From positions 206,403 to 270,402 of the forward strand of contig NZ_QAJP01000005.1 of NCBI RefSeq assembly GCF_003852535.1: a stretch of DNA of 64,000 bases, read 5' to 3'. A model generated the notes under the pieces. It did not search any database, was not told the origin of the DNA, and saw only the letters and a list, made by a program, of their open reading frames with translations. Numbering within the stretch: the first letter of the stretch is position 1; each line of letters starts with the position of its first letter. This DNA comes from Herminiimonas sp. KBW02. GTDB taxonomy: Bacteria > Pseudomonadota > Gammaproteobacteria > Burkholderiales > Burkholderiaceae_D. Made by a program: the position numbers and the translations under genes. Below, piece by piece: positions 17,027-25,733 of the stretch.

Positions 17027-17482
17027 ATGCAAAGACGTACCGTATTAAGTGCTTTGGCGCTGGCAGGTGTGTTGCCGGGCTTTGCACTTGCCAAGGCGCA
17101 GCCGGTGATCAATGTATATAAGAGTGCGACCTGCGGTTGCTGCACCGAGTGGATCACGCATCTGGAACAGAACGGTTTCAAGGTGAATGCGCACAATGTG
17201 CCGAACACTGCGGCCTATCGCACCAAATATGGCGTGCCGTCGGCGCTGGGTAGCTGTCATACAGGCATCATCGATGGATACGCACTGGAAGGCCATGTGC
17301 CAGCCGCGGATATCAAGCGTTTGCTGGCAGAGAAGCCAAAAGCTAAAGGCCTTGCCGTACCAGGCATGCCTATGGGATCGCCGGGCATGGAAGTAGAGGG
17401 GCAGCCATCCGATGCGTATGACGTTTTGTTGTTCCAGGCCGATGGTAAGACCCGGGTCTATCGCCATTACGCAGCAAAGTAA
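17027..17482 (+). CDS. DUF411 metal-binding exported protein
   Basis: A 151-residue DUF411 protein. The family is associated with copper and other metal-resistance loci. It has an export signal starting MQRRTVLSALALAG (an RR pair without a strict Tat motif) and a thioredoxin-like opening, INVYKSATCGCCTEWITHLE, whose CxCC cluster is the presumed metal or redox site. GSCHTGIIDGYALEGHVPA follows, with a second Cys-His. Start: ATG at 17027, with GGAAAGGA six bases upstream. It is bracketed by two terminators, so it is transcribed on its own. The PCuAC copper chaperone gene just downstream on the other strand supports a periplasmic copper role by context. Confidence 0.8.
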   Translation: MQRRTVLSALALAGVLPGFALAKAQPVINVYKSATCGCCTEWITHLEQNGFKVNAHNVPNTAAYRTKYGVPSALGSCHTGIIDGYALEGHVPAADIKRLLAEKPKAKGLAVPGMPMGSPGMEVEGQPSDAYDVLLFQADGKTRVYRHYAAK

Positions 17483-17498
17483 GTCTGGTATCGCCAAT

Positions 17499-17528
17499 AA
17501 AAAAGGACGTTTTTAAACGTCCTTTTTT
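17499..17528. terminator. Bidirectional intrinsic terminator
   Basis: GGACGTTT (17505-17512) pairs with AAACGTCC (17515-17522), with A6 before and T6 after. It serves the convergent DUF411 and PCuAC genes. Confidence 0.92.
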
Positions 17529-17549
17529 ATTTGTCTTGAGTAATGCAGA

Positions 17550-18032
17550 TCAATGATGGTGATGTTCCATCTTGTCGGCTTTTTTAGCGCCTTCTTCAAC
17601 CACGATAGCCGCTTCTATCTTTCCTGCCTTCTTGAAAGTCAGTGTCAGCGGTAATTTATCGCCAGCCTTGAGCGCGGCCTTCAGGCCGATCAGCATGATG
17701 TGATAACCATCGCCCGGCTGCATGGTGATTTTTTCCTTGGCCTTGATATCCAGGTTGCCGACTTCGCGCATGCGCATGACGTTGTCAGCTGTCATCGACA
17801 TGGTGTGGATTTCGACTGAGCTGGCAGCGGGGGAGCTGGCGGATACCAGTGTGTCTGCGCTATTGCCTTTGTTTTCCAGCGTCAGGTAAGCGCCGCCGCT
17901 GGTTTGTCCGGCGACGGTCGCGCGGGCATATGGATGGACAATATAAATGTCGCCGCCGCGATAGTCATGTGCCATGCTGCTGGCACTGATGCAAAGAGTA
18001 AAGGCGGCGAAAGTAAGCTGGCGCAAATTCAT
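17550..18032 (-). CDS. PCuAC family periplasmic copper chaperone
   Basis: A 160-residue periplasmic chaperone of the PCuAC family, which delivers Cu(I) to the CuA site of cytochrome oxidase subunit II. It has a signal peptide (residues 1-21, ending SSMAHD). The Cu-binding pattern H(M)x10Mx21HxM is matched by EIHTMSMTADNVMRM and the later GYHIMLIGL. The C-terminus ends in four histidines (KMEHHHH), probably an extra metal site. It lies about 3 kb upstream of the oxidase cluster, which fits a role in CuA assembly together with the Sco proteins there. It ends at a terminator shared with the DUF411 gene. Confidence 0.88.
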   Translation of the reverse strand: MNLRQLTFAAFTLCISASSMAHDYRGGDIYIVHPYARATVAGQTSGGAYLTLENKGNSADTLVSASSPAASSVEIHTMSMTADNVMRMREVGNLDIKAKEKITMQPGDGYHIMLIGLKAALKAGDKLPLTLTFKKAGKIEAAIVVEEGAKKADKMEHHHH

Positions 18033-18122
18033 GAGAGTCCTCGGTTGACGGGATGCAGGCGATCAAGCTAAAAGAGCCCTTATCCTAACGTAAAAGTAAA
18101 AGGCAGTGATGCTCGGCAGCGA

Positions 18123-18605
18123 TTACTGACCACCGGCAAAACCATTTTGTCGCCACGCTTCATACACCACGACCGCGACGGTATTTGATAAGTTCAGACT
18201 GCGGTTATCGGGGCGCATCGGCAGGCGTATGCGTTGCGACGGCGGAAATGATTCGCGCAAGCTGGTTTCCAATCCCCTGGTTTCCGAGCCGAACACAAAT
18301 ACGTCACCGGGCTGGAAAGCCATGCTGGCAAATGGCGTCGAGCCATGCGTGGTGAGTGCGAACATGCGCTCGGTGTTTAATGGCTGTTCCGGCGGAAATG
18401 AGTTGAGGAAGGTTTGCCAGTCAGCATGTACCTTCATTTGCGCGTAGTCGTGATAATCGAGTCCGGCGCGGCGCATCTTGGCGTCATCCAGCGGGAACCC
18501 GAGTGGCTCAATCAAATGCAGCTGAGCACCAGTGTTGGCGCATAAGCGGATGATGTTGCCGGTATTGGGTGGGATTTCTGGTTCGACCAGTACTACATGA
18601 AACAA
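18123..18605 (-). CDS. trmL: tRNA (cytidine/uridine-34 2'-O)-methyltransferase
   Basis: A 160-residue SPOUT-class methyltransferase that modifies the wobble ribose of tRNA-Leu isoacceptors using S-adenosylmethionine. Family landmarks are LVEPEIPPNTGNIIRLCANTG at the N-terminus, FVFGSETRGLE in the middle, and the knotted SAM-binding end IRLPMRPDNRSLNLSNTVAVVVYEAWRQ. Its length is standard. It is probably co-transcribed with the comF-family gene 75 bp upstream on the same strand. Confidence 0.92.
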   Translation of the reverse strand: MFHVVLVEPEIPPNTGNIIRLCANTGAQLHLIEPLGFPLDDAKMRRAGLDYHDYAQMKVHADWQTFLNSFPPEQPLNTERMFALTTHGSTPFASMAFQPGDVFVFGSETRGLETSLRESFPPSQRIRLPMRPDNRSLNLSNTVAVVVYEAWRQNGFAGGQ

Positions 18606-18680
18606 AGTGCTTCTCCTTATCGGGCAGGCCGTCAGTTTATTGCGAAAGCGAGCGGCAAGTTAGGATTTTTTACAGCGGCT

Positions 18681-19424
18681 TTAGCGTGGCGGCGTTCTGG
18701 CAAAGACGAAGTTGGTCACGCGCGCGGCACCATAGCGCTTCAGTAAGGCCGCGATTTCATTCAGCGTCACGCCCGTAGTCACGACGTCATCAACGATGGC
18801 GATATGTTGTCCGCGTACCAATTCGGCAGCTTGCGGGCCCAGCACAAAGGCATCGCGCATATTGTGTAGGCGTGCGTCCGGTGTCAGGCTGGATTGCATG
18901 AACGTTTCGCGACTGCGCAAAATGAGCTGCGGTGCCAATGGGATGGCGATGGCCCTGGATAAAGGTTTGGCAATTTCCAGCGCCTGGTTAAAGCCACGTT
19001 CGGCCAGACGCTGTTCGCCGAGCGGAACGGCTGCCATGATGGTCGGCATCGCAAAAGCACGCTCCCGCAATAGCGCATCGACGATTAACCGGGCAAACAA
19101 GGGTGCCAGCGCCAGTTGATTGCCGAATTTGAGTGCGAGTACCAGGTGGTCTATCGGCGCGCTGTAATCGCTGGCGACGATGGTCGCATCAAAGGCGCGC
19201 GGGGTACGCAAGCAGTTGCCGCACAAGGATGGCGCCTGTTCGCCCGCTGTCAGCGGATGAGCACATTGTGTGCAGCGTGGCGGGCGGTGGCTGAAGAATT
19301 GCGTATGGCAGGGCGCGCACAAGGCTGCTGCGCCAGCGATGCCGCACAGGGCGCAGGACGAGGGCAGGCCGGCGGGCAAACGCCGGGCCAAACGACGGGA
19401 CCAGTCAATTAAACGATAAAGCAT
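18681..19424 (-). CDS. ComF family phosphoribosyltransferase-like protein
   Basis: A 247-residue protein of the ComF/GntX family, needed in several bacteria for DNA uptake or use. The N-terminus has paired zinc-ribbon cysteines (CALCG...CAPC, CTQC...CGNC). The C-terminal type I phosphoribosyltransferase domain has the PRPP loop HIAIVDDVVTTGVTLNE. Start: ATG at 19424 (MLYRLIDWS), with GAG about eight bases upstream. A GTG at 19433 (three residues longer) has GGAG only four bases away, so either is possible. The gene is divergent from bioC, with about 66 bases between them. Confidence 0.85.
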   Translation of the reverse strand: MLYRLIDWSRRLARRLPAGLPSSCALCGIAGAAALCAPCHTQFFSHRPPRCTQCAHPLTAGEQAPSLCGNCLRTPRAFDATIVASDYSAPIDHLVLALKFGNQLALAPLFARLIVDALLRERAFAMPTIMAAVPLGEQRLAERGFNQALEIAKPLSRAIAIPLAPQLILRSRETFMQSSLTPDARLHNMRDAFVLGPQAAELVRGQHIAIVDDVVTTGVTLNEIAALLKRYGAARVTNFVFARTPPR

Positions 19425-19490
19425 CGCGCACACTCAGCTCCATGCGTGTAAACTTGCTCGCATTATCTCATTAGCCCGATTGCATTATTC

Positions 19491-20429
19491 GTGTCTTCCC
19501 TGCCGCCACAATCCGACTCCAAATTAAGTGCCCCGATAGACCTGAACCGGGTCCGTGATCTGTTCAGCGATCCTGTTCGTACGCTGGAATCAGGCTTTTT
19601 GCGGCGTGAAGTGGCGACGCGCATGCATGAGCGTCTGGCATTGGTGAAAATTGCACCGGCCCATGTGCTGGATGCCGGTTGCGGCGAGGGCGCCGACCTG
19701 ACCACCTTGCAAAAACGTTTCCCGCAGGCAGCCATGCTCGGTCTGGATGCCTCCAGCGCCATGCTGGCAGCTGCGCAGGAGAGCCAGGTAGCGGGCTTGT
19801 CATCGATGAACCGTCTGCTGCAACAATGGCTGCCTGCGGTGATGGGCCGAGACGCGGGTGCCAGCCTGATATGTGGAAACTTTGCGCAACTGCCTCTGGG
19901 CCTCAATGCAGTCGATCTGGTATGGTCTAACCTTGCCTTGCACTGGCATCCGCAGCCGGATCAGGTGTTCGTGGAGTGGCGACGCGTATTGCGCCAGGAC
20001 GGCTTGCTGATGTTTTCCTGCTTCGGGCCGGATACCTTCAGGGAGTTGAGGGCGGCGTTCGCCGCAGCAGATGCCGAACCCCATGTGTTGCCTTTTGTTG
20101 ACATGCATGACTTCGGCGATATGTTGGTGAATGCCGGTTTTTCGACGCCGGTAATGGATATGGAAACCCTGACCGTTACTTATGGTTCGGTGGAAAAGCT
20201 GATGGCAGATGTGCGTGCGATGGGCGGCAACCCGCTGGATACGCGCCGCCGCGGTTTGTTGGGCAAGCAGGCATGGCAGCGCGCGATGGATGTGCTGGAA
20301 CAAAGTCGTCGCGCCGATGGCAAGATTCCGCTCACATTCGAGGTAATCTATGGTCATGCGTTCCGGCCGGCGCCGCGAGCGACGGCAAGCGGGGAGTCGA
20401 TTATTCGTTTCGACCCGCCGAGGAAGTAA
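19491..20429 (+). CDS. bioC: Malonyl-ACP O-methyltransferase (BioC-like)
   Basis: A 312-residue SAM-dependent methyltransferase. BioC methylates malonyl-ACP to start pimeloyl-chain synthesis for biotin. Motif I is VLDAGCGEGADL near residues 58-69. Post-motif segments include LGLDASSAML, VDLVWSNLALHWHPQPD and LRQDGLLMFSCFGPDTFRELR, and the last of these is typical of BioC. Start: the only start preceding the conserved N-terminus (NRVRDLFSDP) is a GTG at 19491, and the ribosome binding site is poor. The bioC-comF pairing fits known betaproteobacterial gene order. No other bio gene is in the window. Confidence 0.82.
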   Translation: MSSLPPQSDSKLSAPIDLNRVRDLFSDPVRTLESGFLRREVATRMHERLALVKIAPAHVLDAGCGEGADLTTLQKRFPQAAMLGLDASSAMLAAAQESQVAGLSSMNRLLQQWLPAVMGRDAGASLICGNFAQLPLGLNAVDLVWSNLALHWHPQPDQVFVEWRRVLRQDGLLMFSCFGPDTFRELRAAFAAADAEPHVLPFVDMHDFGDMLVNAGFSTPVMDMETLTVTYGSVEKLMADVRAMGGNPLDTRRRGLLGKQAWQRAMDVLEQSRRADGKIPLTFEVIYGHAFRPAPRATASGESIIRFDPPRK

Positions 20430-20670
20430 GAAAAGTTATTAAATAATTATTAAAAATGTACGCGGGAGACAAGCAAAATTATGATCGCGGCAACTAAAAA
20501 CAACACGTCGCACATGCGTTTCCGGGGTATGCGAAGGTAGTAAAAAGTACTGAAAATGAGAGCTGTTGTCATTTGTTTTTATACTTGATAACAAAACCCT
20601 TTCCGACTTATACTTCGACGGTTTTGCGCGAGTGCAGCTTGCTCATGTGAAACGTTCAGGCGGTGTGCTT

Positions 20671-21126
20671 ATGGCCAACCGAGAATGGTTATTGAAACGT
20701 AATTGTTCGATATCACCACGGCAACTGATGCAGGCTTATTCAGTGTTGTGCGTGGTTTCCCTGGCAATCGCGTTTTCCTTCACCTGGCGCGGGGCGTGGT
20801 ACATCTTAGGTTTTGCAGTAATTGAATTAGCGGCTGTAGGGTGCGCTTTTCTTTGTTATGCACGCCATGCTACCGATTGCGAACACATAGTCCTCACCGA
20901 CGATCTGTTGGTAATACATCTAATTCAAGCCGACCAAGCTCGGCACTTTAAGCTAATACGACATTGCACGAAAGTTGATCCGCCAGCGAAGCGGCATCGA
21001 TTGATAGGTCTGGAGTCCTCCGGTACGCGTGTTGAAGTGGGGCGATTCCTGACAGAATACAAGAGGCGTGAGTTCATCCGTGAGCTGCGTCAGGAGCTGG
21101 GGTCTGCAGTTATGCCTGGTTGTTAA
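20671..21126 (+). CDS. DUF2244 membrane protein
   Basis: A 151-residue DUF2244 protein. It has two adjacent spans (about residues 25-62), typical of this family, followed by a cytosolic part that looks beta-rich (HIVLTDDLLVIHLIQADQARHFKL...GLESSGTRVEVGRFL). It is the first gene of the cytochrome oxidase cluster, 33 bases before coxB, so a link to oxidase assembly or respiration is plausible but unproven. Start: ATG at 20671 (MANREWLL), with AGGCGG seven bases upstream. The frame is open further upstream, but that part lacks family character. The 240 bases before it are AT-rich and likely carry the cluster promoter. Confidence 0.75.
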   Translation: MANREWLLKRNCSISPRQLMQAYSVLCVVSLAIAFSFTWRGAWYILGFAVIELAAVGCAFLCYARHATDCEHIVLTDDLLVIHLIQADQARHFKLIRHCTKVDPPAKRHRLIGLESSGTRVEVGRFLTEYKRREFIRELRQELGSAVMPGC

Positions 21127-21159
21127 AAGAATTCTTAATTATGGGCTTTTGAGGAAATC

Positions 21160-22320
21160 ATGAAACATGCGAAGCGCCTTCAATCTTTGATGCTTGGTGC
21201 GTCGTTCCTGGCGGCTGGTATGCCGTCTTGGGCGGTGACCGATAGTCCGGGCGGACCTGCAGTGCGTCAGCTCAATTTTCACGAACCTGTAACGCAGATC
21301 GCGGAACAAATCTATTCACTGCACACCCTGATGCTGATCATTTGTCTGGTGATTTTCGTCGCAGTGTTTGGCGTTATGTTCTACTCCATCTTCAAGCATC
21401 GCAAGTCGCTCGGCCATAAATCGGCTACCTTCCACGAAAGCACCGCAGTTGAAATCGCATGGACTGTGGTTCCTTTCCTCATCGTGATCGGGATGGCGCT
21501 GCCAGCGACCAAAACCGTGGTGGCGATGAAAGACACCTCAAATGCAGATATCACCATTAAAGCCACCGGCATGCAGTGGAAATGGGGATACAACTACCTC
21601 AACGGCGAAGGCGAGGGCATCAACTTCCTGTCCAACCTGTCTACTCCACGTGAGCAGATCGTCGACAGCACCATCGCCAAAAACGAAAATTATCTGATCG
21701 AAGTCGATAATCCAGTCGTCGTACCGGTCAATAAAAAAATCCGTATCGTGTTGACAGCCAATGACGTGATCCACGCATGGATGATTCCTGCGTTCGGCGT
21801 CAAGCAGGATGCGATTCCGGGTTTCGTTCGTGATACCTGGTTCAAGGCTGAAAAAATCGGTACCTATCGCGGCCAGTGCGCCGAGTTGTGCGGTAAGGAT
21901 CACGCCTTCATGCCTATCGTTGTGAATGTCGTCAGCGATGAAGACTACAAGGCGTGGGTAGACGGCAAGAAAAAAGAAATGGCAGCGAATGCCGACGACC
22001 CGACCAAAACATGGACCGTGGATGAGCTCGTACAGCGCGGCGAGAAAGTCTATACCGCCAACTGTATCGCCTGCCATCAGGCTAACGGCAAAGGTGTACC
22101 TGGCAGCTTCCCGGCGCTGGATGCATCGCCTATCGTGACCGGACCGAAAGCCGCCAACATCCATATGGTGATGGAAGGTAAGGGCGCGATGCCGGCCTGG
22201 AAGCCGGTATTGTCGGATACCGAAATCGCCGCGGTGATTACTTATACCCGCAACCATTGGTCGAATAAGGCCTCGGAAAACATAGTCCAACCAGCCGAAG
22301 TGCTGGCTGCGCGTAAGTAA
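21160..22320 (+). CDS. coxB: Cytochrome c oxidase subunit II with C-terminal cytochrome c domain
   Basis: A 386-residue subunit II carrying the CuA centre that accepts electrons from cytochrome c. It has a signal peptide (residues 1-25) and two spans (about 55-77 and 97-117). The cupredoxin domain has CuA ligands H205, C240, E242, C244, H248 and M251 (RGQCAELCGKDHAFM). A linker then leads to a fused c-type heme domain with C302-x2-C305-H306 (NCIACHQANGKG) and the axial Met in KGAMPAWKP. The heme-c fusion marks a caa3-like subunit II. The CuA site is presumably loaded by the Sco and PCuAC proteins encoded nearby. It is followed 18 bases later by coxA. Confidence 0.96.
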   Translation: MKHAKRLQSLMLGASFLAAGMPSWAVTDSPGGPAVRQLNFHEPVTQIAEQIYSLHTLMLIICLVIFVAVFGVMFYSIFKHRKSLGHKSATFHESTAVEIAWTVVPFLIVIGMALPATKTVVAMKDTSNADITIKATGMQWKWGYNYLNGEGEGINFLSNLSTPREQIVDSTIAKNENYLIEVDNPVVVPVNKKIRIVLTANDVIHAWMIPAFGVKQDAIPGFVRDTWFKAEKIGTYRGQCAELCGKDHAFMPIVVNVVSDEDYKAWVDGKKKEMAANADDPTKTWTVDELVQRGEKVYTANCIACHQANGKGVPGSFPALDASPIVTGPKAANIHMVMEGKGAMPAWKPVLSDTEIAAVITYTRNHWSNKASENIVQPAEVLAARK

Positions 22321-22338
22321 TAGAATCGGGAGACAGAG

Positions 22339-23946
22339 ATGAGTACAACTGCAGTCGATCACGCACACGATCACGCACACGCGCATGACCATGATCACGC
22401 GCACGATCATCCGCACGGCTGGCGTCGCTGGGTATTTGCGACTAACCACAAGGATATCGGTACGCTTTACCTTTGGTTCTCGTTTGTTATGTTGCTGTCC
22501 GGCGGTTTCCTGGCGATGTTGATCCGCGCCGAGCTGTTCCAGCCTGGCCTGCAATTGATGCAGCCTGAGTTTTTCAATCAGTTGACCACCATGCACGGCA
22601 TCATGATGGTGTTCGGCGCGATCATGCCGGCTTTCGTTGGTTTCGCTAACTGGATGGTGCCGCTGCAAATCGGCGCATCCGATATGGCGTTTGCCCGCAT
22701 GAACAACTTCTCGTTCTGGTTGTTGCCACCGGCGGCTATCCTGCTGGCTGTTTCCTTCCTGGTTCCAGGCGGCGCGACTGCAGCAGGCTGGACCCTGTAT
22801 GCACCGCTGTCGACCCAAATGGGCCCAGGCATGGACATGGCGATTTTTGCGCTGCATATCATGGGTGCATCGTCGATCATGGGTTCGATCAACATCATCG
22901 TGACCATCCTGAACATGCGCGCTCCTGGCATGACCCTGATGAAGCTGCCGATGTTTTGCTGGACCTGGCTGATTACTGCTTACCTGCTGATCGCTGTGAT
23001 GCCGGTGCTGGCTGGTGCGATCACCATGACGCTGACCGACCGTCACTTCGGCACCTCGTTCTTTAACGCGGCTGGCGGTGGCGATCCTGTCATGTATCAA
23101 CACATCTTCTGGTTCTTCGGACATCCAGAGGTGTACATCATGATCTTGCCGGCGTTCGGCATCATCTCGCACATCATCCCGACCTTCGCGCGCAAACAAT
23201 TGTTTGGTTACGCATCGATGGTGTATGCAACCGCGTCGATTGCGATCCTGTCCTTCATGGTCTGGGCGCATCACATGTTCACCACCGGTATGCCGGTGAC
23301 TGCGCAGTTGTTCTTCATGTACGCGACCATGCTGATCGCGGTGCCGACCGGCGTGAAGATTTTCAACTGGGTCGCAACCATGTGGAGAGGCTCGATGACA
23401 TTCGAGACGCCTATGCTGTTTGCGATTGGCTTCATCTTCGTGTTCACGATGGGCGGCTTCACCGGTCTGATCCTGGCAGTGACACCTATCGATATCCAGT
23501 TGCAGGATACCTACTACGTAGTGGCGCACTTCCACTACGTGCTGGTGGCGGGTTCCCTGTTTGCCCTGTTCGCCGGTTTCTACTACTGGGGTCCGAAGTG
23601 GACGGGTTACATGTACAACGAAACCCGCGGCAAAATCCATTTCTGGGGCTCGCTGATTTTGTTCAACATCACCTTCTTCCCTATGCACTTCCTGGGGTTG
23701 GCCGGTATGCCACGTCGTTACGCTGATTACCCGGCGCAATTCACCGACTTCAACATGATCGCGTCGATTGGTGGTTTGGGCTTCGGTTTGATGCAGGTGT
23801 ACTTCCTGTTCGCTGTTGTCATCCCTTCGATCAAAGGTGGCGTAGCAGCAGAAGCGAAACCGTGGGATGGCGCAGAAGGTCTGGAATGGACTGTTCCTAG
23901 CCCGGCTCCTTTCCATACGTTTGAAGTTCCTCCAACAGTTAAATAA
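22339..23946 (+). CDS. coxA: Cytochrome c oxidase subunit I
   Basis: The 535-residue catalytic subunit, with heme a, heme a3 and CuB, reduces O2 to water while pumping protons. Twelve spans are visible. Landmarks are [13 protein letters not shown] at the start of the core, the CuB/active-site segment [17 protein letters not shown] (with the cross-linked His-Tyr pair), [23 protein letters not shown], and [23 protein letters not shown] holding the a3 and a ligands. The N-terminus has an unusual extension of about 20 residues made mostly of His, Asp and Ala repeats ([17 protein letters not shown]), a likely metal-binding tail. A good ribosome binding site, GGGAGACAGAG, precedes the ATG. Confidence 0.97.
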   Translation: MSTTAVDHAHDHAHAHDHDHAHDHPHGWRRWVFATNHKDIGTLYLWFSFVMLLSGGFLAMLIRAELFQPGLQLMQPEFFNQLTTMHGIMMVFGAIMPAFVGFANWMVPLQIGASDMAFARMNNFSFWLLPPAAILLAVSFLVPGGATAAGWTLYAPLSTQMGPGMDMAIFALHIMGASSIMGSINIIVTILNMRAPGMTLMKLPMFCWTWLITAYLLIAVMPVLAGAITMTLTDRHFGTSFFNAAGGGDPVMYQHIFWFFGHPEVYIMILPAFGIISHIIPTFARKQLFGYASMVYATASIAILSFMVWAHHMFTTGMPVTAQLFFMYATMLIAVPTGVKIFNWVATMWRGSMTFETPMLFAIGFIFVFTMGGFTGLILAVTPIDIQLQDTYYVVAHFHYVLVAGSLFALFAGFYYWGPKWTGYMYNETRGKIHFWGSLILFNITFFPMHFLGLAGMPRRYADYPAQFTDFNMIASIGGLGFGLMQVYFLFAVVIPSIKGGVAAEAKPWDGAEGLEWTVPSPAPFHTFEVPPTVK

Positions 23947-23954
23947 ACGGAGTG

Positions 23955-23970
23955 GCGGGCGTAAGCCCGC
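23955..23970 (+). other. Intercistronic hairpin with GNRA-type loop
   Basis: GCGGGC (23955-23960) and GCCCGC (23965-23970) enclose GTAA, which reads GUAA in RNA, a stable tetraloop. It lies directly after the coxA stop and before the next small gene, with no T-run. It is more likely an mRNA stabiliser or processing mark than a terminator. Confidence 0.45.
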
Positions 23971-23979
23971 TACCTTGCG

Positions 23980-24096
23980 ATGTCGGATTTAAAGACGGAA
24001 CAAAAAAGACGTAATTTGCGTACCGCCCTGATACTTGGGGTCATTGCTGCGATGTTTATGTTCGGTGTCATCGCAAAACGCTTATGGTTTGTTTAG
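23980..24096 (+). CDS. Cytochrome oxidase small assembly protein
   Basis: A 38-residue protein, too short for most gene callers. It begins MSDLKTEQKRRNLRTALILG, with a charged cytosolic start, then has a single hydrophobic span (about residues 16-32) and ends AKRLWFV. Small proteins of this kind lie between coxA and ctaG in many Burkholderiales and are annotated as small assembly proteins of cytochrome oxidase. The position, the intact ATG-TAG frame and the seven bases to the ctaG start support translation as part of the operon. No strong ribosome binding site is visible before its ATG, so coupling to coxA through the hairpin between them is possible. Confidence 0.75.
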   Translation: MSDLKTEQKRRNLRTALILGVIAAMFMFGVIAKRLWFV

Positions 24097-24103
24097 GGTA
24101 GAG

Positions 24104-24703
24104 ATGGAAAACCAGACAGAAGACAACACGCACAGTAAGTTAAATGCCCAGATGTTTGGCAAGCTGGTTGTTATTGCTGTGATGATGTTTGGTTTTGGTT
24201 ACCTGCTGGTACCGATCTACAAGCAGATTTGTGAAATTACAGGCGTCAATATCCTGACCTCGCCAGAGATGAAGGTAAAGCCGATTGATAATTCGCAGGT
24301 CGATAAGAGCAGGACGATTACGGTTGAGTTTGATGCGAATACGCAAGGACCATTCCGTTTCCGTCCTACGGTAAATAGCATGCAAGTGCATCCGGGTGAA
24401 ATGGCCCAGATCGTGTATGAAGTAGTGAATACACAGGCACGTAGCGTAGAAGCACAGGCGATTCCGAGTTATGCGCCACAGCAGGCGGCAGCGCACTTCA
24501 AGAAAGTGGAGTGTTTCTGTTTCCAGCAGCAAACTCTGGAAGCCAGCCAGGCGAAGCAGATGCCGGTAGTGTTTTACCTGGATCCGGCTTTACCGAAGGA
24601 TGTAAAGACAATTACCTTGTCCTATACTTTCTTTGAGATCGCAGGGCGTGAGAAGAAGGCAGAATTGAAGCAGCCAGCAGTAGCAGCGGAAGTGGCAGGA
24701 TAA
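24104..24703 (+). CDS. ctaG: Cytochrome c oxidase assembly protein CtaG/Cox11
   Basis: A 199-residue membrane-anchored copper chaperone that inserts CuB into subunit I. It has one N-terminal span (about residues 20-38) followed by the periplasmic Cox11 domain. The Cu-binding motif is C137-F-C139 (KKVECFCFQQQ), and C43 just after the membrane span is the third conserved cysteine. Start: ATG at 24104 (MENQTEDN) with GGGTAGAG upstream. The frame stays open to 24035, but that extension overlaps the small assembly gene in another frame and is not protein-like. The last residues include the typical ITLSYTFFE. Confidence 0.95.
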   Translation: MENQTEDNTHSKLNAQMFGKLVVIAVMMFGFGYLLVPIYKQICEITGVNILTSPEMKVKPIDNSQVDKSRTITVEFDANTQGPFRFRPTVNSMQVHPGEMAQIVYEVVNTQARSVEAQAIPSYAPQQAAAHFKKVECFCFQQQTLEASQAKQMPVVFYLDPALPKDVKTITLSYTFFEIAGREKKAELKQPAVAAEVAG

Positions 24704-24831
24704 TTTAATAGTAAAAAAAGAAGTCGGCCAGGCAGTACAAGCCGATAAATCGAAATGAAATTTATCACGTTGTTTGTGGCAGCCAAGGGGCCGACAGCGT
24801 CACTATTTGAATTTTGTATTGGGAGATGGAG

Positions 24832-25692
24832 ATGAGTGCTCAACACGCGAATGCGCCTTACTATTTCGTGCCTGGCCCGTCCAAATGGCCGGCGATAGCG
24901 GGAACGTCGCTGCTCGTGATGATGCTGGGTGCGTCGGGCTGGGTGAATGATGCGAGCTGGGGAGCGTACGCAACAATCGCCGGTTTGCTTGGTTTCCTGG
25001 TGGTGCTGTATTACTGGTTCGGTGACGCGATTGCTGAGTCGGAAGGCGGCATGTACAGCAAGCGCATCGATGCTTCGTTCCGCTGGAGCATGAGCTGGTT
25101 CATTTTCTCCGAAGTGATGTTCTTTGCGGCATTCTTTGGCGCGCTGTTTTATGCACGCAGCATTGCGATGCCATGGCTGGGCGACTTGGACAATAAAATC
25201 CTGTGGCCAGACTTCGCGGCGCACTGGGGCAATGTCGGTCCTGCTGGTACGGTAGAACCGTTCACCACCATGGGCCCATTCTGGATCCCTACCATCAATA
25301 CCGCTTTGCTCCTGTTGTCAGGTGTGACACTGACCATTTCGCATCACGCGATTCGTGAAAACCATCGCGGCAAGACTGCATTCTGGCTGGCAGCAACCAT
25401 CCTGCTCGGTGCGATCTTCATGGGCTTCCAGGTATATGAATACATTCATGCCTACACAGAACTGAACCTGAAACTGACGTCGGGTGTATATGGTTCGACC
25501 TTCTTCCTGCTGACCGGCTTCCACGGTTTCCACGTGACCCTCGGTGCGATTATGTTGAGCGTCGTCTTGTATCGTGTACTGAAAGGTCACTTTACAGCTG
25601 ACAACCATTTCGCGTTCGAAGGCGCTGCCTGGTACTGGCACTTTGTGGACGTGGTCTGGCTCGGTTTGTATGTTGTGGTCTATTGGCTGTAA
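24832..25692 (+). CDS. coxC: Cytochrome c oxidase subunit III
   Basis: A 286-residue seven-span subunit III that stabilises the catalytic core. It starts MSAQHANAPYYFVPGPSKWP. Landmarks are SWFIFSEVMFFAAFFGALFYAR, GVTLTISHHAI and FFLLTGFHGFHVTLGAI, and it ends AWYWHFVDVVWLGLYVVVYWL, with the conserved glutamates and histidines of the family. Start: ATG at 24832, with GGGAG six bases upstream. The 128 bases after ctaG have no gene. Many relatives have a DUF2970 gene there, but none is found here. A strong terminator follows. Confidence 0.96.
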   Translation: MSAQHANAPYYFVPGPSKWPAIAGTSLLVMMLGASGWVNDASWGAYATIAGLLGFLVVLYYWFGDAIAESEGGMYSKRIDASFRWSMSWFIFSEVMFFAAFFGALFYARSIAMPWLGDLDNKILWPDFAAHWGNVGPAGTVEPFTTMGPFWIPTINTALLLLSGVTLTISHHAIRENHRGKTAFWLAATILLGAIFMGFQVYEYIHAYTELNLKLTSGVYGSTFFLLTGFHGFHVTLGAIMLSVVLYRVLKGHFTADNHFAFEGAAWYWHFVDVVWLGLYVVVYWL

Positions 25693-25733
25693 GTCACGCG
25701 GGCAGTAAGCGCGTGCAATAAGCATGAGACAGG

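Noticed and set aside
21538-23916. A 792-codon open frame on the minus strand opposite coxB-coxA
   Set aside because: It mirrors the codon structure of two certain oxidase genes; its product is His/Arg/Gln-rich with no domain, which is typical of an antisense shadow.
24704-24831. A DUF2970-type gene between ctaG and coxC
   Set aside because: Relatives often have one here, but the 128 bases hold only a 26-codon frame that runs into the coxC start and has no family character.
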